Below, one piece after another: positions 25,597 through 32,376 of a stretch of DNA of 35,917 nucleotides. Location of the stretch: assembly GCA_947259175.1 (NCBI GenBank), contig CAMYKW010000063.1, positions 12,692-48,608 of the forward strand, read 5' to 3'. Each line of letters begins with the position of its first letter. Position 1 is the stretch's first letter. Source of the stretch: an uncultured Gammaproteobacteria bacterium. Lineage in GTDB: Bacteria > Pseudomonadota > Gammaproteobacteria > Arenicellales > JAANXG01. The translations under genes were made by a program, and so were the position numbers. Below the pieces are notes generated by a model that saw only the letters and a program-made list of their open reading frames with translations, was not told the DNA's origin and ran no database searches.

Positions 25597-25705
25597 GAAT
25601 GGTTCGGGTTATGGATCGTTGACATTCCCCGCGCGGCAGCGGTCAGTTCGCGGGAAGTGTAGTAAACAACGCAAGCGTCGTACCTTCCCAAGGCGAGCGT
25701 AACGT

Positions 25706-26230
25706 TTATCTGCGGAGTGCGGTTCCAATTGGATTAGATCGGGGCCGCGCGACGTAACGGTGGGTGTTGCCGTACATCCCGCCCCGTAGCCCGTCCATTC
25801 GGTGGTGGCGGCCCCGGACTGCCGGATGCGGGCGATGACGTAAGACGCGGGCGCCGGCTGTTTGCTGCGTGTACGGAAGGAGCGACCACTGTGGTGGCTG
25901 ATAGGTATGGACGTAAACTGTGGTTGAATGCCATCGGTCTTTGATTTGTTCACGTTGCGCCGCCGTTCGATCCAGCCAATCCTCTATGCGTCGATTGGCT
26001 TCTACGGCGTCCTGTCGGCGTCGTTCTTGTTCTTCGATACAGGCCGGAGTGCGGCAATCTTCGATATCTACCACCTCGACGCCGAATGCCCCTGGAGGTC
26101 GTTCATCGCCATAATATGTGTGTCCGGACGCATCCGTCCATTTGAAAATATCCGCCTGCGGCGCGCCGCCGAACAGCAAGACAAACACGGCCAGCGAATA
26201 ATGACAAAAGATTTTAATACGCATGTTCAT
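25706..26230 (-). CDS. Exported DUF4124-domain protein with basic tail, 174 aa
   Basis: From ATG 26230 (or ATG 26224) a signal peptide (RIKIFCHYSLAVFVLLFGGAPQA) is followed at once by the DUF4124 motif IFKWTDASGHTYYGDERPP. DUF4124 is a small envelope-associated domain of unknown function common in Gammaproteobacteria. The middle is a charged helix (EEQERRRQDAVEANRRIEDW) with two cysteines (DCRTPACIEE). The last 60 residues are Arg/His-rich and low in complexity. A frameshift in the tail cannot be excluded, because two other frames are also open there. It is divergent from mazG. Confidence 0.8.
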   Translation of the reverse strand: MNMRIKIFCHYSLAVFVLLFGGAPQADIFKWTDASGHTYYGDERPPGAFGVEVVDIEDCRTPACIEEQERRRQDAVEANRRIEDWLDRTAAQREQIKDRWHSTTVYVHTYQPPQWSLLPYTQQTAGARVLRHRPHPAVRGRHHRMDGLRGGMYGNTHRYVARPRSNPIGTALRR

Positions 26231-26471
26231 ATACCATCGCGATGAGAACATTGTATGCCGGGAGCGGTAAATACGGCAACTTGAGCTGTTGCTCCGCGGT
26301 CTCGGCGCGGCCACCCATAGAACCAGGCAGGTAATTGCCGGTGGCGGTTGTTGCCAACCAGTTTAAGCTGTAGATTTCGCCGCAGGTCCGTCGTTCCGCA
26401 CCAGGCGTTTGATACAGCGCGCGGAGCTCAATTAAAACATGAGTTACACACAGGAAATCGGGTGAACAGAG

Positions 26472-27269
26472 ATGTCTCACTCCATTGACGATCTGCTGGC
26501 GATCATGAGCCGGTTGCGGGATCCGCAGTACGGTTGCCCCTGGGATCGCAATCAAACCTTTGCAACGATTGCGCCGTATACCATCGAAGAGGCCTATGAG
26601 GTCGCCGATGCCATTGACCGCGGTGACATGAACGAATTGGGAGAGGAACTCGGTGATCTGCTGTTTCAGGTTGTGTTCTATGCGCAGATGGCCAAGGAGA
26701 TGCGGTCGTTCTCGTTCGACGACATCGTCAATGCGATTTGCGAAAAGATGATTCGCCGTCATCCACATGTGTTCGCCGATGCAGAATATGCCTCGGAGCA
26801 GGAGCTGCGCAGCGCCTGGGATCAACACAAACAACGCGAGCGGGATGACAAGGCGCAATTCGATAAAAGTGTTCTGGCGGGAGTGGCACGCGCGTTGCCG
26901 GCGTTGCTGCGGGCCGACAAGTTGCAGCAACGCGCGGCCCGTGTTCAATTCGATTGGCCCGATTACAGCGGTCCCATTGAAAAGTGTCGCGAAGAGATTC
27001 GCGAATTGGAGGCTGAACTCGAGGGTGAACTTGATTCCGTCCGGATTAATCAGGAGATCGGCGACCTGTTGTTTTCGTGCGTGAATCTCGCGCGGCACGT
27101 TGGGGTGAATGCGGAGCAAGCGCTACGCACGGCGAACGAAAAGTTCGAACGCCGGTTCCGCAGTATGGAAGCGAGTTTGGCGTCAAAAGGGGGACGCTTC
27201 GAGGATATGGACCCGCTCAAGCTGGACCAGTTATGGGAGCAAGTGAAAAAAGATGAGATCGCGCAGTAG
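26472..27269 (+). CDS. mazG: Nucleoside triphosphate pyrophosphohydrolase MazG
   Basis: MazG hydrolyses NTPs/dNTPs to the monophosphate and pyrophosphate in the cytosol. At 265 aa it is the two-domain form, like E. coli MazG (263 aa). The first domain has LRDPQYGCPWDRNQTF, TIEEAYEVADAI and ELGEELGDLLFQVVFYA, the four-helix Mg-binding set of glutamates and aspartates. The second domain repeats this as EEIRELEAEL and EIGDLLFSCVNLARH. The start is the first ATG of the domain and has only a weak purine stretch upstream. It is probably alone, followed by the leader/YjbQ pair about 50 bases on. Confidence 0.95.
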   Translation: MSHSIDDLLAIMSRLRDPQYGCPWDRNQTFATIAPYTIEEAYEVADAIDRGDMNELGEELGDLLFQVVFYAQMAKEMRSFSFDDIVNAICEKMIRRHPHVFADAEYASEQELRSAWDQHKQRERDDKAQFDKSVLAGVARALPALLRADKLQQRAARVQFDWPDYSGPIEKCREEIRELEAELEGELDSVRINQEIGDLLFSCVNLARHVGVNAEQALRTANEKFERRFRSMEASLASKGGRFEDMDPLKLDQLWEQVKKDEIAQ

Positions 27270-27319
27270 TCGATACGGGAGTGTAACTTGATCAGATTTA
27301 ATAAGCTGGAGGATCGTTG

Positions 27320-27370
27320 ATGTTTGCTCCAATTACTATAACTCGAGTCATTAGATTACGATATGCGTGA
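27320..27370 (+). CDS. Possible 16-codon leader ORF overlapping the YjbQ-like gene
   Basis: ATG 27320 has GGAGG 7-8 bases upstream (ctggaggatcgttgatg) and encodes MFAPITITRVIRLRYA, ending at TGA 27368-27370, inside the next gene whose ATG is at 27363. The following gene has no ribosome-binding site of its own, so translation could be coupled through this overlap. The peptide has three Arg and four Ile but no obvious attenuation run. It may be chance. Confidence 0.35.
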   Translation: MFAPITITRVIRLRYA

Positions 27371-27767
27371 GATCGTGACGCTGGAAACCAACGCGAGAGA
27401 GATGCTCGTTGATATCACCGAGTCGGTTCGTGGTGTGGTCGAACGTAGCCGCGTTGCGAACGGGGTGGTTTCGTTATACGCGCAAGGCGCCACCGCCGCG
27501 ATCATGATCCAGGAAAATTGGGATGACAGCGTGCAGACGGATGTAGTCAACTTTCTGGGCAAACTTATTCCTCGCGGAGTGTGGCTGCATGATGCCCAGG
27601 ATGGCAATGGTGATGCTCACCTCAAGGCGGGACTGGTCGGCCCTTCGGAGACCATTCCGCTGATCGACGGAAAGCTGGGATTGTCGACGTGGCAGAATAT
27701 CTTCTTCTGCGAGTTCGATGGCCCGCGCCGTGACCGCAACGTAGTGTGCACGATCGTCCAGGCGTAA
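27363..27767 (+). CDS. YjbQ/UPF0047 family protein, 134 aa
   Basis: The family is a small trimeric beta-fold protein; some members rescue thiamine-phosphate synthase mutants, but the natural role is unclear. Visible signatures are GNGDAHLKAGLVGPSETIPLIDGKLG, LSTWQNIFFCEFDGPR, and QENWDDSVQTDVV. The conserved HTxA block of many members (a His in QHTSASL) reads QGATAAI here, so the usual His is Gly42, while His86 remains. The N-terminus aligns with family members from this ATG, fixing the start, although the ribosome-binding site lies in front of the short overlapping leader ORF instead. Confidence 0.85.
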   Translation: MREIVTLETNAREMLVDITESVRGVVERSRVANGVVSLYAQGATAAIMIQENWDDSVQTDVVNFLGKLIPRGVWLHDAQDGNGDAHLKAGLVGPSETIPLIDGKLGLSTWQNIFFCEFDGPRRDRNVVCTIVQA

Positions 27768-27911
27768 AGGATCAGTCGCATCAGACAGGGATTCGAAGCC
27801 GGCCGCAGTCACACGGGATTCCCGCGGCAAAGATTAGGGACGCGGTCAGGGCTACGCGTTGGGACGTAAACAATCCCCAGGCACGGCGTTCCGGGTTCCA
27901 CGCATGTATAC

Positions 27912-29501
27912 TTGACCTTTTCCAACAACGGCAATATCAACGCCGCGACGAGGGCCGAACAAACATTGCCTGTTGCATCCGATCAGGTTTCGTCCGCCAA
28001 TAGAGTCCCGGTCATGGTTGTTCTCTCCGGTCGCCGGCGAGGGCACATGGTGCGCTTGGGTGAAAGGACGATTCACGTCGTACGCGGCGCCAACGCGGAT
28101 GTGGGTTTCATTCCCCCCGACGGAGAACCCGATCGCGATATTCACGCCACCATGCATCGTGCCGGTGACACCTACGAGATTGAGGTCGCCGCCGGACATC
28201 GCGTATGGGTCAATGGGCAGCTGGTGGGGGAGAGTCGGATGCTGAACTCGGGCGATTTGCTTGAGATAGGGCAGGCCGGCCCGGTGTTGCGCTTTCGTAC
28301 GTATCCGTGGGGTGTGACACCGAAAAAGACCTTGGGCGAGGCGTTCGCCGACTCGCGAGACGGTGCGCGGGTGGATGGGCATTCGCAGTTGGGCAGGACC
28401 GCGCGGTTCCTCAGCAATATCACTAAGGACCTGGCGACGCAGACATCGTTCTGGTTTCGTCTTTGGGTTGTGGTGCTGCTCACTGCGTTGGTGGCGAGCG
28501 TCGTGGTCCTGGTCACGCAGAATATCCGTCTGCAAAAGCGCGTAGCGGTCGAGGGGACACGCATAGAAGGCATCGCCGAGTTGCTCGAGCGCACCGGCGC
28601 CGAGGCCATGACCCGGGAAGACATGTTGGCGCTGCAATCGAGCATGGAAGCGCGGCTTGCCGCCACCCTGGAGCGTATCGAATCTCTGGAGGCGCGTTCC
28701 GATCTGGTGGCCCGTCTGGTTTCCAGTGTGAGTCCGTCGGTGGCCTTTGTCCAAGGTTCATTCGGGTTTGTCGATCCCGCCACGCAACGGCCATTGCGCT
28801 ATATCGAGGCCGAAGACGGGATCGCGGTCTTTACCTTGGAGGAGCAGGGCGAAGAATTGCAGCTGATGTTTTCAGGGACGGCGTTCGTAGTTTCCGAAGC
28901 GGGCTTGTTATTGACCAACAAACATGTCGCCGAACCGTGGCAGGACGATTCGCAAGTGGAATCAATCACGGCGCGGGGGTTGACCCCGGTGATCTCCCGC
29001 CTGCTGGCTTATTTCCCCGGTGTCAAGGCGCCGCTCGAGTTGAGTGTGGTGAAGGTCAGTCCGCAGGTAGATCTCGCGTTGGTGCGGGTGATTGGAACCA
29101 TGCCGGATGTGAAGGTATTACGACTGGAGACCGAGCAGCCCAGGCCCGGTGATGAAGTACTGGTGCTCGGTTATCCGTTGGGCACGAGAGGATTGGTGGT
29201 GCGTGCGAGCACCGAGTTTATTGAAGCCATCACCCCGGACGGGGAGGTTGCCCGCCGTCTGTCCGAGGCTGAGTACATCAAGCCGCTGGCCACCCGAGGC
29301 ATTGTGAGTCAGGTCTCCGCGGACGTAGTGACCTACGACGCGGAAACCACGGTAGGTGGCAGCGGGGGGCCGGTGGTGAATATGGATGGCGACGTTGTGG
29401 CGATCACCGCCGCCATAATCACGCAATTCGGCGGTTCCAATATGGGGGTGCCGGCGAATATCGCACAGGCGTTGCTGCAGGAGTCCAAGACAACGCATTG
29501 A
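27912..29501 (+). CDS. FHA-TM-trypsin-like protease, 529 aa
   Basis: An N-terminal FHA-like domain (about 33-130) has RGHMVRLGERTIHVVRG, DIHATMH, VWVNGQLV and NSGDLLEIG; the usual SxxH reads DIHATMH, so phosphothreonine binding is uncertain. One TM helix (about 182-204) follows a cytoplasmic basic linker. Then come a coiled coil (about 205-270) and a periplasmic chymotrypsin-fold protease of the HtrA/S1C group with His338 (TNKHVAEP), Asp387 (QVDLALVRV) and Ser484 (VGGSGGPV). No PDZ domain is present. The start is TTG with no good ribosome-binding site; ATG 28014 is an alternative that would trim the FHA start. The layout puts a cytoplasmic signal-reading domain and an extracytoplasmic protease on one chain. 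It is convergent with the GNAT-like gene. Confidence 0.85.
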   Translation: MTFSNNGNINAATRAEQTLPVASDQVSSANRVPVMVVLSGRRRGHMVRLGERTIHVVRGANADVGFIPPDGEPDRDIHATMHRAGDTYEIEVAAGHRVWVNGQLVGESRMLNSGDLLEIGQAGPVLRFRTYPWGVTPKKTLGEAFADSRDGARVDGHSQLGRTARFLSNITKDLATQTSFWFRLWVVVLLTALVASVVVLVTQNIRLQKRVAVEGTRIEGIAELLERTGAEAMTREDMLALQSSMEARLAATLERIESLEARSDLVARLVSSVSPSVAFVQGSFGFVDPATQRPLRYIEAEDGIAVFTLEEQGEELQLMFSGTAFVVSEAGLLLTNKHVAEPWQDDSQVESITARGLTPVISRLLAYFPGVKAPLELSVVKVSPQVDLALVRVIGTMPDVKVLRLETEQPRPGDEVLVLGYPLGTRGLVVRASTEFIEAITPDGEVARRLSEAEYIKPLATRGIVSQVSADVVTYDAETTVGGSGGPVVNMDGDVVAITAAIITQFGGSNMGVPANIAQALLQESKTTH

Positions 29502-29544
29502 TTCCGGCTCCGATTGCGACAAAAAAAAACACGTGCCCCCACAA

Positions 29545-29563
29545 GTCTGAACCGTTTTCAGAC
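29545..29563. terminator. Hairpin between convergent genes
   Basis: GTCTGAA (29545-29551) pairs with TTCAGAC (29557-29563) over a 5-base loop, between the protease stop and the GNAT-like stop. On the minus strand a run of nine T (complement of the A-run near 29521) lies about 15 bases beyond the stem, so it may serve the minus-strand gene. Confidence 0.4.
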
Positions 29564-29602
29564 GATGCTAAACACGGGCGGCTCGCCGTATCCGCGGCGT
29601 TT

Positions 29603-30736
29603 CTATAACGCCTTTTGGTACACGCGGTAGCGACGGGTTTGTTCGGCATTCATTGCCTCGAGGCTATGGAGCATTTCGCGATTGTCCTCCAGTATCCATG
29701 AGGCCTCACCGACGGGCATTCCCAGGGCCGGCGAGCGTTGGATATATTCAGCGTATAACAGCGCCCCGAGCGCCAGCGACCGGTGTTCGTGCTTGATTCC
29801 CAGTGCCAGTATGCGCGACTCGGTGACGGTCGATTTCCGCCCAGGCCCGAAGAAATACCACAATAATTTGAAGATGCCGGATGGGAATAACTTTCCTGCC
29901 GGGATTTTCTTCAGGACTTGATTGATATTGGGCAGCGTAAGCCCAAATGCCGCCGGCTCGCCTCCTACTTCCGCGATGAGGCAAAGTCCGGGATCCATGA
30001 TCATTTTCATATCGTTGGCCATATGGCGAAACTCGGTCTCATCCATGGGTACAAAACCCCAGTTTTTATCCCAGGCTTGATTGTATATTTCAAGAATCGT
30101 GCCGACTTCGCGGTCGAATCGCCTCATGTCGACTTCGCGAACGGTAATTTGCGAACGACGTTTTTGCCGATCCGCTATCTTGACCAGACGGTCGGTGAAG
30201 TGTTTCGCGGAATCCACGTCCCACGCCGTCAAATCCTTGGCTCTCTCGAATCCGTACCCGGTTACGAGGTCAATATAATAGGGGGGATTGTACGGCATCA
30301 TAATACGGGGATCTTTGTCGAAACCGTCGATTAACATCCCACACTCATGGTTGGTGCTTGGGTTTACCGGACCGAGCAAGCGGTTCATGCCGTGCTCCCG
30401 GGCCCAATCAGCGACCGTATCCATCAGGGCATCGCACGTTCGTTGATCGTTTACACATTCGAAAAATCCAAAAAATGCGGACTGTTCGCAATGGTAGTCG
30501 TTGTGGACCTGGTCAATAATCCCCGCGACGCGCCCGACGAATTCTCCATCGCGTTCGGCCAGCAACGGCAGCATTTGTGCGTGGCGAAAGAACGGATTCT
30601 TATTGGTGTTTAATGTATCCCTGACGGTAACGCGCAGGGGCGGCACCCAATGTGGATAGCGTGTATAAATCGACCAGGGCAGGGAAATAAACGCACGCCA
30701 ATCCTTTTTGCTGACAACGGGTTTGATCTCTAGCAT
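29603..30736 (-). CDS. GNAT-like N-acetyltransferase family protein (YghO-like), 377 aa
   Basis: The chain resembles large uncharacterised GNAT-fold proteins such as E. coli YghO. Blocks seen are WVPPLRVTVRDTLNTNKNPFF, GRVAGIIDQVHNDYH, FFGFFECVNDQ, LLGPVNPSTNHECGMLIDGF and PPYYIDLVTGYGFERAKDLTAW in the N-terminal half. NQAWDKNWGFVPM, CLIAEVGGEPAAFGLTLPNIN and SWILEDNREMLHSLEAMNAE make up the C-terminal half. Two GNAT-like halves are likely. No signal peptide or TM helix. Substrate unknown. It lies 52 bases downstream of the NYN gene on the same strand and may be co-transcribed with it. Confidence 0.8.
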   Translation of the reverse strand: MLEIKPVVSKKDWRAFISLPWSIYTRYPHWVPPLRVTVRDTLNTNKNPFFRHAQMLPLLAERDGEFVGRVAGIIDQVHNDYHCEQSAFFGFFECVNDQRTCDALMDTVADWAREHGMNRLLGPVNPSTNHECGMLIDGFDKDPRIMMPYNPPYYIDLVTGYGFERAKDLTAWDVDSAKHFTDRLVKIADRQKRRSQITVREVDMRRFDREVGTILEIYNQAWDKNWGFVPMDETEFRHMANDMKMIMDPGLCLIAEVGGEPAAFGLTLPNINQVLKKIPAGKLFPSGIFKLLWYFFGPGRKSTVTESRILALGIKHEHRSLALGALLYAEYIQRSPALGMPVGEASWILEDNREMLHSLEAMNAEQTRRYRVYQKAL

Positions 30737-30788
30737 CTAATCGAATTCAATAACTCGTCAATCGGCCTTTTTTACGGTGAACTCGAAT

Positions 30789-31361
30789 CTATCGATGGAC
30801 CTTACGCTTCTTTGCGGGCGCCCGCGTGGATTTTCGTCCGCCGAGGGTGAACCAGTTTTCTTCCGTGAGTTCATGGAAGTAATCGGCGCCGTCCACCAAT
30901 ATGCTTGACGTGGTCCTCGGGACGGCGGCAATTTCTACTCTCACGCCTTCCGATTTCAAATGTCTAACCAGCTCAACGAAATCGGAGTCGCCGGACATGA
31001 TGATGATGGTGTCGACCTTGCTCGCGAGCTGCATCGCCTTGATGGTCAGGGGGATGTCAGCGCTTTTGTGACACGGTCGCACTGAGCCGTGGTAGTGGTG
31101 GTGCAGGCGTTCCTGAAGCTTCGCGGAAATCTGTTTTCCCTCGCGGAAATAGACCAGGCGATTCAGGCCCCGATTATCCAACAGCTTTGGCACCAGCTTG
31201 TCGAAATTGAGCATGGTGTTGGGATCACCGGTCTCCTCATGGATGCTGCGTTCAATATTGTTGCCGTCCACGAGAATGGCGACGGACTGGCTGATATTGA
31301 CGTCTTCAGAGCGATATTCATTCATAGTGATTGGGTTCGTCGGTCCGGCCTGAGCGGTCAT
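30789..31361 (-). CDS. NYN-domain protein (LabA/DUF88 type), 190 aa
   Basis: I start at ATG 31361; a TTG just before it is possible, and AGGG lies about 13 bases upstream. A single NYN domain fills about 25-170 with the acidic site VDGNNIERS, KSADIPLTIKAM and MSGDSDFVELVRHL. The end is a basic tail (GRKSTRAPAKKRKVHR). There is no LOTUS domain, unlike the NYN protein at 3.5-4.3 kb. An RNase-like role in the cytoplasm is inferred from the family. The upstream region contains a reversed copy of the window's MITE-like repeat about 120 bases away. It precedes the GNAT-like gene. Confidence 0.87.
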   Translation of the reverse strand: MTAQAGPTNPITMNEYRSEDVNISQSVAILVDGNNIERSIHEETGDPNTMLNFDKLVPKLLDNRGLNRLVYFREGKQISAKLQERLHHHYHGSVRPCHKSADIPLTIKAMQLASKVDTIIIMSGDSDFVELVRHLKSEGVRVEIAAVPRTTSSILVDGADYFHELTEENWFTLGGRKSTRAPAKKRKVHR

Positions 31362-31748
31362 CAAGGTTTACCCTAACATCGACGCGTGGGTAATCATACT
31401 CAGTTCGCAACGACACGGTATAAATCCATTGACGCATACCCTGTAATTGTTTTGTAATCCTGACCGCGTTTAATTATTTTTACGGAAGCTCTGCATAATT
31501 CATCCCTGAAGTTTCAGAGTGCGGTACGTCCATGTACCGGCGGAACCGCTGACAATCAGAGGTTCCTTAGACGCAAGGATTGGCTTAGTACAACAGTAGG
31601 AAATAGTGATATTCGGTATTGAACCAGGGCGGCTTACCGGTGCTATCGCCGGCACGGAGTCCATACCCTGCGGAGTAGGACGCTTCGATGACGCCCGTAG
31701 ATGATCGGCGCCTCGGTTCAGATTGTTTTTAACGCTTCGAGGAGACAC
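31362..31748. other. Intergenic region between divergent genes, holding a repeat copy
   Basis: This 387-base stretch separates the NYN gene (minus) from the DsrC-like gene (plus). Apart from the MITE-like copy at 31484-31566 I see no gene. A low-GC stretch at about 31430-31485 may hold the NYN promoter. GAGGAGA just before 31749 is the ribosome-binding site of the DsrC-like gene. Confidence 0.45.
31484..31566. repeat. MITE-like repeat, copy 3 (reverse orientation, short form)
   Basis: The reverse complement begins GGAACCTCTGATTGTCAG and continues GGTTCCGCCGGTACATGG, then GATGAATTATGCAGAGCTTCC, matching both ends of copy 1. It lacks about 66 bases of the middle, the part with the TAGTTCAAT/ATTGAACTA stem. 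TAA flanks it on the reverse strand, as for the other copies. Confidence 0.7.
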
Positions 31749-32117
31749 ATGATGACTGAAACAATGGAAGACATCCTGCACCCGGGAGAGGGAGGCGCAA
31801 GCGACCCGGAATTTCCACACGCTCCGGATGGTTGGAGCCGCGAATCGGCAATGGGCCTGCTGGGCGAGGAATCCCTCACGGCGAGCGATGATCTGTGGGA
31901 TACGGTGCGGGCGCTACAGGAGTATTTCGCGAAAAACGAGGACCATATCAATGTACGCGAATTGCACGATGCATTGGATGAGAAGTTCCATCATAAAGGT
32001 GGGATAAAATTTCTCTACAAACTGCTCCCTGGCGGGCCGGTCGCTCAAGGCTGCAAGATCTCTGGGTTGGAGCCACCGCCCGGCAGCATCGATACTTCCT
32101 TCGGCAGCGTGCAATAA
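31749..32117 (+). CDS. DsrC/TusE-like protein with a single redox cysteine (RspA-like), 122 aa
   Basis: ATG 31749 (or the adjacent ATG 31752) follows GAGGAGA. The fold signature of DsrC/TusE is visible from GWSRESAMGLLGEESLTASDDLW through LQEYF, NVRELHDAL, IKFLYKLLPGGPVAQGCKISGLEPPPGSID. In DsrC two cysteines lie in the C-terminal arm. Here the first (CysB position) is Cys102 in GCKISGL, but the residue eleven further on, where CysA should be, is Ser113, and nine extra residues (DTSFGSVQ region) follow. It therefore cannot form the trisulfide of DsrC or the TusE thiol relay. It fits the loosely defined RspA group, thought to be regulatory. No dsr or tus genes are nearby. Confidence 0.8.
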   Translation: MMTETMEDILHPGEGGASDPEFPHAPDGWSRESAMGLLGEESLTASDDLWDTVRALQEYFAKNEDHINVRELHDALDEKFHHKGGIKFLYKLLPGGPVAQGCKISGLEPPPGSIDTSFGSVQ

Positions 32118-32150
32118 CCGCGATTCCTGCCGATAACCGGATCGCTCGCC

Positions 32151-32172
32151 GGCGGCGGGGCATTACGCCGCC
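32151..32172 (+). terminator. GC-rich hairpin after the DsrC-like gene
   Basis: GGCGGC (32151-32156) pairs with GCCGCC (32167-32172) over a 10-base loop, 34 bases after the stop. No T-run follows, so it is only a weak terminator candidate. Confidence 0.35.
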
Positions 32173-32220
32173 GTAACCGTGTTCGGCGCTGGAACACCGC
32201 GGTCGAATTGAGCCAAATCA

Positions 32221-32255
32221 TGCATTGATGGACGACCGCGGGTCCATGCAATGCA
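32221..32255. repeat. Strong 13-bp hairpin with one bulge
   Basis: TGCATTGATGGAC (32221-32233) pairs with GTCCATGCAATGCA (32242-32255) with a single bulged base and an 8-base loop. It lies in the gap between the DsrC-like and carboxypeptidase genes, about 120 bases before the latter. No T-run follows on either strand. It could be a binding site or part of an mRNA leader. Confidence 0.6.
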
Positions 32256-32376
32256 GGCGCGGCGTTCGCTGCGGATGCGGCGGCGTGGTGGCGGGGTTTG
32301 GAAGCTGCGCCGATGGGTCATCGTTCCCGCGTAACATGAGCCCTTAGTGCAGGAGGGCTAGGCCGACAAGCCGATA

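Noticed and set aside
26214-27119. 301-codon minus-strand frame opposite mazG
   Set aside because: Antisense shadow of a well-recognised MazG gene; no domain or ribosome-binding site.
30789-31361. Toxin-antitoxin pair of NYN and GNAT-like genes
   Set aside because: The GNAT-like protein is 377 aa, no small antitoxin with a DNA-binding fold is present, and spacing is not the overlap typical of TA modules.
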